A stretch of 64,000 nucleotides of DNA. Source: Lentinula raphanica (taxonomy: Eukaryota; Basidiomycota; Agaricomycetes; Agaricales; Omphalotaceae). This document shows positions 48,101 to 60,447 of the stretch, one piece after another. Positions within the stretch are counted from its first letter, which is position 1; each line of letters begins with the position of its first letter. Where the stretch lies: positions 248,001 to 312,000 of the forward strand of contig JANVFP010000002.1 in the NCBI GenBank assembly GCA_027919835.1, read 5' to 3'. Under the pieces are notes generated by a model. It saw only the letters and a program-made list of their open reading frames with translations, ran no database searches and was not told where the DNA came from. The translations under genes and the position numbers were made by a program.

Positions 48101-49077
48101 CGAGATCTCATTCCAGAAATGGTGTTTCTTCTTGGACGAATGGGTGATAACAAAAAGGCGCTGGGATTAATCATCGAAAGATTGGGGGATGTAGAAAGAG
48201 TAAGTGTATTGCACTTGGCATTCATGAGCGCTCCTCATACAATGATCAACCTTCAGGCCATTGACTTTGCTAAAGATCAAGCTGACGACGAATTGTGGGA
48301 AGACTTATTGAAATATGCAGAGACGAGGCCTGGTGGGTCCCGGTTCAAACTAATTTTTTTCCCTTACTGAGAACTAAATCATCCAAATTCAGCCTTTATT
48401 CGTGGCTTGTTGGAAAATGTTGGTTCTGAAATCAACCCCATTCGCTTGATCCGTAGAATCAAGAACGGTCTAGAGATCCCAGGATTGAAAGGTGCTTTGA
48501 TCAAAGTGCGTTCAAACATTGAGCATCACGAAACGTGCCACATGTGATCTGATATGTTCGTAACAGATTTTACAGGATTTTCATCTGCAGATATCGTTAC
48601 TGGAAGGATGTCAAACCATTCTCAATGGCGATAGCTCCGAGCTGAGCAAACGAGTTCAGAGCAATCAAACAAGTGGATTTTTTCTAACGGGCAAGCCTCT
48701 CGAAATCGACGTTGAAGTTCCTCATTCATATCTTGTTACAGGTAAATCTAGATGCCACATATGTTCTCAACCTCTCAAGGAAAGTCCGCAACATCTAGTC
48801 TTGCTATTTCTTTGTAGACATACAGTCCATGCCCGATGCGCACTTCCTACTGGGGACGGGATACAGTTACCTGAGCTGCCTGATCCTGCGTTGAGGGGGT
48901 GGAACTGGGTGGTCTGGGAGGGAGGGGGCTTAGTGGTCGGATTGCATTGTATGTTCCACCTGTACTGGATACGGGACAATCTTCGCTGATGTTATGTTTT
49001 ACAGTGAAGCTATGGTCAGGGCACGTATCGGTCGTGGGTGTCCTGTATGCCACAAGCGTAGCGAAGGAACTTCATGA
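45198..49077 (+). CDS. VPS41: Vps41, HOPS complex subunit
   Basis: Effector subunit of the HOPS tethering complex, needed for vacuole fusion and the AP-3 pathway; binds the Rab Ypt7. About a dozen introns. The N-terminus is very acidic (runs of Glu/Asp, residues 20-75), followed by a WD40-type propeller (LGTHAGIVHLLDLSGNRIKS, VDICVDETSDFIATASIDGQ, IWQVRWSPSGPLIAWANDLG). A clathrin-heavy-chain-like helical repeat follows from about LPKVCGRDPKRWEDWIFVF to RGLLENVGSEINPIRLIRRI. A C-terminal RING-like zinc site is formed by CHICSQPL, FLCRHTVHARC and CPVC. Exons were joined by homology; the last junction (intron ending near 49010) is the least certain. Confidence 0.9.
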
Positions 49078-49544
49078 TCTAAGTTGAGATGCTGAACTGC
49101 TGATAATACATACCCTGATCTGTCCGATATCATGACACCTTTTGATACCCTCAAATTTCAATAGTCCATGCAGTGTTTATAATGAGTGAGATTGCATTAA
49201 TCGAGGACCCTACCAAAACGAATCAGGTCCAGAACGCCCATGATTGTTGGAGAACATAAAAATAAGGTTAAGAGTATGAATAGTTCAAGTAACTTTTCGG
49301 TGTCTCTGTATCTAATAATGACATGCAAATGTAAGTAGTCGTAAATAGTCCGTAGGCGTAATGTTTGACATGGGTGAATACCAAAGTAGAATAAGTACGA
49401 AAACAGAAATGTGCTGCGTAACTAGTGTTTGTTATCCAAAGGACAATAGGAATGGCAGTGCAGTAAGAGTGTTCCAGGGATACTAATGAGAGAAATGTAG
49501 CTGTTTTGTCGCCAGGACCAAGATCTAGGTTATATTCGTCTGTC
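49078..49544. other. Convergent intergenic region
   Basis: Between the 3' ends of VPS41 (+) and the GPI-protein gene (-). No gene accepted. Confidence 0.4.
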
Positions 49545-50750
49545 TTAAGGGGCGAGGAAAGGATGCAAGGCAATGAAAAGAATAAGTGGAAGTGGCCATC
49601 CAAGGAAGGGTACCAAATGGTCGCTAGATGAACGCAGACGTTGCCAATTCAATATCTGAGATACCTGGCAGAAAGTTCAAAGAATTACTCACCCGCTGTT
49701 CGCAGGTTTTTCTGTGATCTTGACTTCTAATACAGCAACCAGTCCGTCAGTGGCATTTGAGCTCGACGTCTGTACGGTTATATTATGGTTGATGCCAATG
49801 CTGGTATTGTTGAGCAGGCCTGACACGTACTTTACGGAGGTAGAGTAAGTATACCCTCCGTAAGAGGTCGTACCGGAATATGTGGAGGAATTCGTGAGGT
49901 TCAAGGTAGGTATGTTGGTTTGTGTTATGTTTCCAATTATCCAATCTCGACCAAGATTATAGCCATTTGACACTATATCATGGCCATCTAGGAGCCAATA
50001 CATGTGAACTTTAGTGAATCGAAGCGATGTGCGACACGTACCAGTCAACGGAAGCTCATAAGACGAAGCCATGAAGATAGCGCCACTGTTTGCTTTCGCG
50101 CCATTCTGTATCCAGTAACGAAAGTGACCACCACCTTCTATCGTTTCGGTACATGTGCCCAGTTGCGCGTCGTTGTAATCGTATCGAATTTCATCTGTTT
50201 CATTCACTACAAGGGGTACAATTAATAGCAAGTTGGGCAGTCATATTCATATACACACAGATGCCGTTTCCGTCCCCAAGGTTTGCAGCCTGCTGTGAGC
50301 CAGCATGTTGCCCTAAACATTCACCGGCATAGTCAAACGAACTACGAACGTGAACCAAGCAGGACTGGAAAAATATTAAGTGACGACGTACAGCCAGTAG
50401 TTCCTTAGACCACCGTCAGTTTCTTGATCCACCAAGACCGCCTCGTCCGAATTCCCAGATATTATGATGTTCAAAGGCTCCCCTTGACCTGGTGGAAAAG
50501 TACCATCGACAAACTGGAAATTCCTTTAGATTAGTTACGAAAGATGAGAACGTTGACCCACAGTCAGCATCGAGCCTCCATTACTAAGAGGATTGTAGTA
50601 GCCTTCCGACGGTGCACTTCGTGGGGAATGAGATATAGACTTCGTTGGATGTAGAGGTGATGATGCCCTTTGGTGGTCGTCGAGCGCAAGCGCAAAAGTT
50701 GGTATACAGATGAGTAGAAAGGATAGTAAGCAGGTTCTGGCCGAAGCCAT
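49545..50750 (-). CDS. Secreted, probably GPI-anchored protein
   Basis: Starts at 50750 with a signal peptide (MASARTCLLSFLLICIPTFALA). Mature blocks include FVDGTFPPGQGEPLNIIISG, SDEAVLVDQETDGGLRNYWL and GHFRYWIQNGAKANSGAIFM, followed by many NxT/S sites (NITQTN, NLTNSS, NNTS, NHNITV). The frame through the penultimate exon hits a TGA right at a GTGAGT donor (49692). Splicing 49692-49624 instead adds SGDHLVPFLGWPLPLILF and ends at a TAA at 49547-49545, giving a hydrophobic C-terminus expected of a GPI signal. At least three further introns lie upstream. I know this as a fungal secreted-protein type without assigned function. It may be a cell-wall or surface protein. Confidence 0.75.
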
Positions 50751-50996
50751 AATCTAGAGTAGTCTGAAATGCTTATGGACCAGCAGAGGTGCTCAGGTTC
50801 GGAATAGGACAGAGCTGGGTCAGAGATGCGCGTAATGAGCTAGCTATATTTTGGTTTTAGCGCCGAACATAGGACCCATTCAATGATTTTATTACATAAG
50901 ATTTGCAGGACAAAAATAGAAGAAGGGTGCTTTGTATTATACACTGCTTTCACTCGGAGGACTTCAGTAGAACTAATCAAAGACTGCTCTCCTTGT

Positions 50997-53900
50997 TCAC
51001 ACTCTCTCCAGAATATACAGATACGCCAACTGTTTCAACACGTTGACACTTTCGTCATCGGCCTTCACAACCTTTTCGTCATTGAAGAGAACCCATTGGT
51101 CCTTTGGATCCACTTGTATGCTTGTATCCTATGGCAATCATCAGTCTAAGTCGCAGTCACACGAAAGAATAGAAAGCCGCGTCAATTTGTACCATTTTAT
51201 CGTCGCTACTCGAAGTAGGGACAGGTATTCGAATATGAGCAACGTAATGGCCTGAATGGACTGAAGGTCCTTTGTGCGAGATGAATGCTTTAAGACGGTA
51301 TCTGGCGGGTAATTCGGTCGAGCCGGGGAGTGTTTTGGGTTGGGCATGTTGAGCTGTTTCAGCGTAACCTAGACAATCAAGGATAAGTGGAATTTCTGGG
51401 AAGCATGGCGAATTTCCAGCGCACCAGTATCGACATCTCCTGCATCATCCGGATGACTAAATAACCATTCTACAGCACGTTCCATGTTGTTACCCTGTCC
51501 TGAGCGTTAGTACAACAAGTTCATCTTGACCGAAACATCTACTGTTTCAAGACACCGCAGCTTCAGGACTCACAGTTTCGCGTAACGCTTTTTTCGCTTG
51601 CGCAGAAGTAAAGCCCATATCGGACAACACGTTGATTTGTTCCATTGAAGGCTCGGGGCCTGACGAGGCAGCATTCATGGTAGGTTGGATAGGAGCATCG
51701 ATGTCTGAATTTGAAGGGGGAAATATAATCGAAAGTCAGTAATTAAGTTGGACAGTAGAAGTGCAGGAAAAAGAGCTTAAAGAAAAGCTCGAAGGGTGAT
51801 TTTTCCAGGCTCGAATGAGTGAGACAAAGTGCTCCCTTGTTCAGGAATGAAAAAATTCAAATTCACCAGGATCGTCCATATGCCCGAACAACCACTCCAT
51901 TGCAGCTTCAGCATTGTCGGTGTTTCCGGTAGCGAGCAAGGCTTTCTGGCATCGGATGAGAGGAAAGCCCATGGCTTGTAGTTGAGCAAGGGTAGTCTCG
52001 TTGAATTGGGGTGGGGACCCTGAAGCCCCAGGTCAGGATAAGCAGAAGGACTATAAAGTATAACACACCTTTCTGAGCCCCGGATTGATCCTCAGGTAAT
52101 TCTTCTTCTCCAGGTTGTGAACCCTTCCCAAAGTGTCGGTCGGTAAACTCAAGAACATCACCCTCTGGAAGGCGAACAGGTATATCTGCGAATGTGAAAG
52201 TAATTATCACAACCTTTCATCGATTATACGGGATGGACAGGCTCAGGAAATAGGAAATGACTCACCTAGCTTCGTCGGGACCCAATTGACTAGCTGGAAC
52301 TTTTTGGCATGAACTACGAGGACGGAAGGGAAAGAGGAAAGGAAGGTTTGTCTGTTGGGAGCGTATATCAATAAAAATTTATCGAAAGGACCGCAAGAAG
52401 GTCTGAACAATTCTCAAGCCAAGTGTAACTGTCCGGAAAAGGAGGCTAGACACAACTTACTTGACCGCTGTCACTGGCACTTTACACGAAGGACATTGAT
52501 AGTCCTCTAACGGCTCCGGTGAAAGAAGGGAGTCGACGCATTGTGTCAACAAAACATCTTGATATAATGTGTGATTGGTCTGCGGGTCTTTGCCTACGAT
52601 TTGAGGATATAAGATATTTGACAACTGCTCTGTAGAGAGTAGCAGATCTTCCGACCTTTTTCGATGGCGGGCACGGCGACGCTTAGCACGTCACTCTCAT
52701 CCGTCCTATATCGAACCTTTTGACATTTCGTACATTGTAGACGTTGAGATGTGGTGTAGGAAAATATCCGTGTAGGATCTATGAATCGATCAGGAAAAAA
52801 TAATGGTCAGAATCTTATGAACTGACCCTGTCCTCCCCGCTTCTTCCAATCCCTTCTCAACACATTGACAAGGTACCCTAAAAACTCTTCTGCATCTTGT
52901 TGTTTCATCGTTGCAAACTCCGGGTGGCCTTTTCCGATGAGAGACTTAAATGTGGAAGGTTTGAGGCCTTGTTGGAATATGGGGGTCGCTGGTAGTAACA
53001 AATTCAACGATCAAGACGTGCAATGCCTGGGAAAGGAGTACTCACGAGGATCAGCAGGCTCTGCACTGGAAGAAGCATTAGTATGAGAATCAGAAGGTAC
53101 GGCGTATCGTCCGCTCAATAAACCATCTGCGATCTTGCGCATTTGACATTCCACACAGTCAGCTGGAAGGGGTTCGGGGCACGTCTCGGCATGATTTTGC
53201 TCGTTGGCTGACTGGAGATCATAATATCTATCTTTGAAGTCCGGCAAAGCAAATATGGCCTGTAACACACTGGCCATGTAACAACTATTGCCCAGATTCC
53301 GGAGTCCAGTCAAGCCCTTGCCATAGATGGGCTCGAGTGCTTTCCCATCTTCGTTTGTCAAGCTAAAGTCGTATTTCAGATTGTGTTCGATCTGCATCTC
53401 CGTGGTACTCAGCTCCGTTTTGGTTTGAGCTGAGAGGTTGATGCCAAAGGTAGATAGGTGAGTAGACAGGTATGGATCTAACTTGGAATCATCGCAGGAG
53501 TAGCAATAGATGTCCGCGTTACCCTCGGGCGTGATGGTCCCGAGCTTAACAGCCACAGGGTGTCCCGTAGCCTTGTAATGGGCCAGTCCATGACTGTTTC
53601 CCCCATTTACCACGCCGAATTGAGCACGTCCGCAACCAAGGGAACCACAGGTTAAGCAGAGCCAGAGATTGGCTTTGATATCACAAGATGAGCATGTGGC
53701 GTCGCCGGCTTGGGCAATGGGCTGAGCAGAGAGAGGAAGTTGGTCGAGTGTGAGGGTGTGTTCACAGGCTAATATTTCCTCTTCCCAAGCTTTGACCTCA
53801 GATTGCCGGGCTGAGGAAGGGGAAGTAAGGACTGAGGAAATAAGGGAAGGGATCTGATGTTGAATTTCATAGCAGATGGGTTCAACGATGAATCAAAACA

Positions 53901-54393
53901 GAAGGAATCATCACAACTGCCTACTGACCTTGGTGCTATCGTCTTCGCCAATGGAGATGTCGCAGTCCCAGCACCTTATGCTCGTCACATAATTGTACTT
54001 GTCCTCATCACGTTCTTCGACAATAGCCAATTTGGTCATCTTGAGTGGCGGTTCAGCGCCTTCAGCCTTTGAGATAGTTAGAGGATTTTTTTGGACAAGC
54101 GAGCTAGATCTTACACGATGGCCCGAAAATCTCTCATTCGTTTCCTTTCTGACCCTCTTCACATCAAGGCTAAACAAATGACCGGTCTTTTTCCAATGCG
54201 TTAGGGCGTGATGTCGTTCAGAGCTGAGACAGCCTCCATTAAAGCAAGTCAGACAGACAGAGATACCACTGGCAGTATCTTGATCATCGAAGCACTGCGT
54301 ACACTCCTCTCTGTGTACACTCTGAGATAACTTGGGTGGCTGAAGGGAAGCCATTTGACTGAGATGGTTGCATTTTTGTTGCCCAAGAGACAT
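50997..54393 (-). CDS. UBP14: Ubiquitin carboxyl-terminal hydrolase, Ubp14/USP5 (isopeptidase T)
   Basis: Deubiquitinase that disassembles free polyubiquitin chains, keeping the proteasome clear. Start at 54393 (MSLGQQKCNHLSQM), stop at 50999-50997. Visible in order: a variant zinc finger (CTQCFDDQDTASGISVCLTC); the canonical ZnF-UBP (LWLCLTCGSLGCGR, GNSHGLAHYKATGHPVAVKL) that binds the free ubiquitin C-terminus; the catalytic Cys box GLRNLGNSCYMASVLQAIF; KQQDAEEFLGYLVNVL; the zinc ribbon RLQCTKC...YQCPSCKV; two UBA domains (LAQLQAMGFPLIRCQKALLA and INVLSDMGFTSAQAKKALRE); and the His box HKGPSVHSGHYVAHI. About ten introns. Domain order equals human USP5. The last exon ends YLYILERV. Confidence 0.93.
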
Positions 54394-54466
54394 TTTCGAT
54401 ACAGTCGTTGAATATATATGTCAGTAGAGTTTTGGAGATTCGCGAAGGTGGCTTCAGTCAGGTTGA

Positions 54467-55023
54467 CACTGCGGGGATGAGCCCGTATTCTCGTCCCGAA
54501 AAGTGTGTGATTATGCCGGGAAAATGTACAAATTTCTACTGATTGTGACAAGTAGAATATTTTAAAAAATGTCAGAATAGCTGGCAGGACAATTATCTGA
54601 GAAAAGTTGGGGAATATTCCAAGTAGTCTACATTTAATCCCACGTTCATAATTGAAAAATTTCCTCAAATATTCATTACGGGAATGCGTCACAATATTCT
54701 CCCAATATTCTCCCATCAAATATGGTCAATCCAGGATAGCCTGTGTGAGAATATCCTGAATACCCCATATCCCGGGGGAGATTATTGGGAGAATATTGTG
54801 ACACATTCCCATAGTGAATATTTGAGCAAAATTCTTAATTATCAAGGTGGGATAAATTGTGGAATATTTGAAATATTCCCAGATTTTTCTTAGCTAATTG
54901 CTCTACTGGCTATTCTGGCATTTTTAAAAATATTCTACTTGTCACAATCAGTGGAATTTTGTACATTTTCTCAGCATAATCACACGCTTTTCGGGATGAG
55001 AATATGGGCTCATCCCCGCAGTG
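54467..55023. mobile_element. Foldback MITE with CACTG termini, 3-bp target duplication TGA
   Basis: 557 bp. Left end CACTGCGGGGATGAGCCC is matched, inverted, at the right end, and the two arms stay alignable for about 240 nt each (roughly 80-85 percent by eye), meeting near 54740. TGA flanks both ends (54464-54466; 55024-55026). CACTR ends with 3-bp duplications fit the CACTA (EnSpm) superfamily; no coding capacity. Sits 73 bp upstream of the UBP14 start, so it may influence that promoter. Confidence 0.8.
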
Positions 55024-55374
55024 TGAATGAATGGCGATGGATAGAAACAAAGAAGTACGCGCGTGTGGTGGTCACAATTTACGCGTCACTCAGACTGAGA
55101 TAAGCGCCCATCGAGCGTTAGATACCTGATACGGAATTTACCATGCTACCTTAATGCTACCTCGGCTTTCTTCTCTTGCAATCGAAAGCTCTTGCTCAGC
55201 TGCACAGACAACACGAGGCGTTTATACTATGAATCCACTGTCACACTCTTGTCCTGCTACAACAACAGCAACTTTCGTCATCTCGTCAATCCTCGAAACA
55301 AATAACATATGTGATGTCCCCTCATATCCTCAGTTGGCGTGAGCTCTCAGCCCGAGATAATCCAACTTGATACT

Positions 55375-56048
55375 ATGACTTATGCGTATGAGATTGTAGA
55401 GACTGCTCTTTTGCAATTGACTGTTCTCGGTATGATCTGGTTCTTCTCTAGTTTACCGGGGATTGGTATGTGCAGGCCATTATTGCTCTTCATGCGTCAG
55501 TGCTCAATGTTCACGCCCAAAGCCAAACATGTGTACAGTATATTGTCTATCTCATCAGATAGGCCGTGGACCGTCGCTCAATCTTGTTGTATGTAATCAA
55601 TCGCTCAGTTTCCTCGAGATACTGATTTCCCTTCGATTCATAGCGAGGCTGCATCCATACATCATGATCAGCTGCTCGATTGTGATATTCGTTGGCCCAA
55701 TCTCATTCGTCCTGCCTTTGTTCATCTTACAGGATACCTTCTTCCACGCGTGGTTCATGATGGTCCATTCATTGCACGGTTACGTACCAGGCTAGTTTCA
55801 CGAATGTTATTTCAGGCTCTTATGCCAGTCTTACATCTTGTCTAGTATGGCCTTTCGCGAGATATTATTATACGACCAATAGCAGCATGGAATTCGTGTC
55901 GGGGCTTGGTCGTATATTCGCTTGGCTGGAATGGATAGCAGCAATTTATAATACCTGGACGACAAGACATAAATCTCTCCTTGTCCTCCGTGTATTAGCT
56001 GCGGCGACGGCTGTATATGTAGCACTTAGGCAAATATTTGGATGGTAG
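55375..56048 (+). CDS. Small multi-span membrane protein of unknown function
   Basis: Model: exons 55375-55465, 55539-55790, 55846-56048, total 546 nt (181 residues), frame kept throughout. Hydrophobic segments: LLQLTVLGMIWFFSSLPGI (exon 1), IMISCSIVIFVGPISFVLPL (exon 2) and LLVLRVLAAATAVYVAL (exon 3), with WPFARYYYTTNSS and FAWLEWIAAIYNTWTTRH between. The second intron would begin with GC (55791) and end TCTAG; no GT donor of viable length keeps the frame. The start codon is the least certain part; an upstream coding exon is possible. Family not recognised. Confidence 0.55.
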
Positions 56049-56301
56049 AACAGCATTATGGTTACTTAACTTGTAGATAATGATATATACATGCGTAGGA
56101 GCGATGAGCGTTGAGTACGTTGAGGTACTCCGAGTCTCCCGAAACGGCTTGACACCTCTTCGGTCCGCTTTCCGCTCTACGATCGTGATTCGTGATTCGT
56201 GACTCGAAAAAAGCTGCATGCTCAGAATATCGCGGCTCTGCAGATTTCGCACAAGACCTGCTTATCGACAGTCATTCTGCGCGTCCGACTTCTTACGAAC
56301 C

Positions 56302-58532
<2,231 letters not shown>

Positions 58533-58875
58533 AGAAAGGTTTCTTCATGGCTTGTTATTCATCTTGGTGGCAAATAGCAATACCAGATAGTGCTTGTATC
58601 TCGGACTCCTCAACCTATGGTAGTTTTATAAACCTTGGCCAGATCAAATTGTTGGCTTGCTATCTGTGCTGGTGGCTAGGCTTGGATCCATTCCCGCTAC
58701 CCTTTAGGGTAAGGGTTTTATACCCGGCTAAATTTTTGCCTCCAGTCGTTGTAACAAACTTTTGCTTGACGGTCCGGGTTTTAATTCAATTGCGTGGGAT
58801 TTTTGTACATGTGCGGGCCGGTTCTGTTTTTTTTTTTTTTTTTTTTTTTTTCCTTCAGCGTTGGGGGCGCTATCC
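58533..58875. other. 3' flank of KRS1 with a 25-nt poly(T) run
   Basis: Contains a T25 homopolymer at 58827-58851. It ends in GCGCTATCC (58867-58875), the left copy of the target duplication of the next element. No gene seen. Confidence 0.5.
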
Positions 58876-59390
58876 CAGACTCCTTCCCATCCGCTCTTGC
58901 GGGTTAAAAAATGAGGATATTACTATATATGGCATATCTTTATCTTATCCTTATCTATATCTTATCTTGTCATATGATAATTTGCATTTTTTAACCACGC
59001 AAGAGCGACTGGCATAATATGTCTAAGCGCCGGATGGTCTTGTTTGGTTCCAGTATTCAAATTTATAGTGCCCATGTCTTCAATGCTCATTATCATAATT
59101 TTTGAGGTGGCTAACTTACATTTGATTACACAAATTACATCCAGTTTGAGCTCTTAAACTACATTGTGGCCAGTGGAAGGATTGTTGAGTGAAAAATAAT
59201 GGGCACTACCAACTGGAACCAAACAAGACCATCCGGCGCTTAGACATATTATGCCAGTCGCTCTTGCGTGGTTAAAAAATGCAAATTATCATATGACAAG
59301 ATAAGATATAGATAAGGATAAGATAAAGATATGCCATATATAGTAATATCCTCATTTTTTAACCCGCAAGAGCGGATGGGAAGGAGTCTG
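58876..59390. mobile_element. MULE-like foldback MITE, second copy of the CAGACTCC family
   Basis: 515 bp with two 179-nt inverted arms (58876-59054; 59212-59390) that look identical by eye and a 157-nt spacer. Ends CAGACTCCTTCCCATCCGCT. The 9-bp target duplication GCGCTATCC is present at 58867-58875 and 59391-59399. The same translated string appears on both strands because of the inverted repeat, so open frames here are not genes. Long inverted repeats plus a 9-bp duplication indicate a Mutator-like non-autonomous element; shares termini with the element at 8851-15407. Confidence 0.88.
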
Positions 59391-59436
59391 GCGCTATCCA
59401 TGTGTGTGGCGGATACCGATACCGGATAGCAATTGT

Positions 59437-59718
59437 CACTGCATGCATGACCAAATAAGTGGCCCAACATTATGATGAAATTATTTTAAATTCTCGAATA
59501 ACGAGAAGATACTAAGTAATGCTATATATGGTGAACTTAATTAGATTTTTTACCAGAAGTTGACCATAATTTTACATATATGGTCATTTTTCAGAATATG
59601 TTTAAGATATGTTTTACCTGGTACCATATGTGGGGCAACTTAAGATTTTCCCATTATTTGAGAATTTAAAATAAGTTCAGCATACTTTGGGGCCACTTAT
59701 TTGGTCATGCATGCAGTG
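59437..59718. mobile_element. Foldback MITE with CACTG termini, 3-bp target duplication TGT
   Basis: 282 bp. The first bases CACTGCATGCATGACCAAAT recur inverted at the right end, with similarity extending about 60 nt (AAGTGGCCC, then AATTCTCGAATAA against TTATTTGAGAATT). TGT flanks both ends (59434-59436; 59719-59721). Same CACTG end class and duplication length as the element at 54467, but a different sequence family. Confidence 0.75.
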
Positions 59719-60447
59719 TGTGTCATCAACATAGCCACTGGATAGTCATGTGCTCTCTTAACCCTAATCCTATATCAACACTTTGAGAGGATATTGGCCC
59801 AAAAATTTGGACATTCCTGGGCTCAGCTAGTATGCCAGTTCAGTAAAATGAGTGATATGGTGGTGACTTGCACTGTACATGTAGGTAGAGTATGAGATAA
59901 AGATTTTGAAAACTCAAAAGTTGACCTTGAGCGCTCGAGCGCTTAAGCGCATGTGGCATGATGAGAACCGGCATGACAAAGCATATATGTCGTGCCGGTG
60001 GAATCCAGAATTTCCATATATGTATTATTTCCCAATGACCGAGCTCTTTCACAGTGTTCAAGAAATCAAACCTTGCTCAAAAAATTCTAGCAGCCTTGTA
60101 AGACTACTCTGACTGCTTCACTGGATTCAAATTCACAATGAACAAGACTTTTCAATGCATTTCATGGGTTCAATCATTAAAATCCTTGCACCTTTGATTT
60201 AGTGATGCTAGTATGCTCTCAAATATGCACAAAATGGCTCAGCATGTACCCTCAATGTGTCAAATGAATAGAAGTTTCAGCATCTCAAGAGCCTTGTCAA
60301 AGTAACAAACGTTGAGGAGTTCTTTTTCTTCCTTTTCTTTTTTTCTTTTTTGATTTATTTTTCTCAGATCCCACATACATCGCTATCGGGCCCAGCGTTG
60401 GCCCCTTAGTGCTCTTTTTTGTTTCGCCTGCCATCTGTGCAACCATC
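59719..60447. other. AT-rich spacer before the Helitron relic
   Basis: No gene recognised; includes a T/C-rich stretch at about 60320-60360. The left end of the Helitron (expected 5'-TC) may lie here but cannot be placed. Confidence 0.4.

Noticed and set aside
58547..59017. 156-codon plus-strand frame and its 73-codon minus-strand twin at 59249-59470
   Set aside because: Both derive from the same inverted repeat (identical translated string on opposite strands), and the first runs through a T25 tract.
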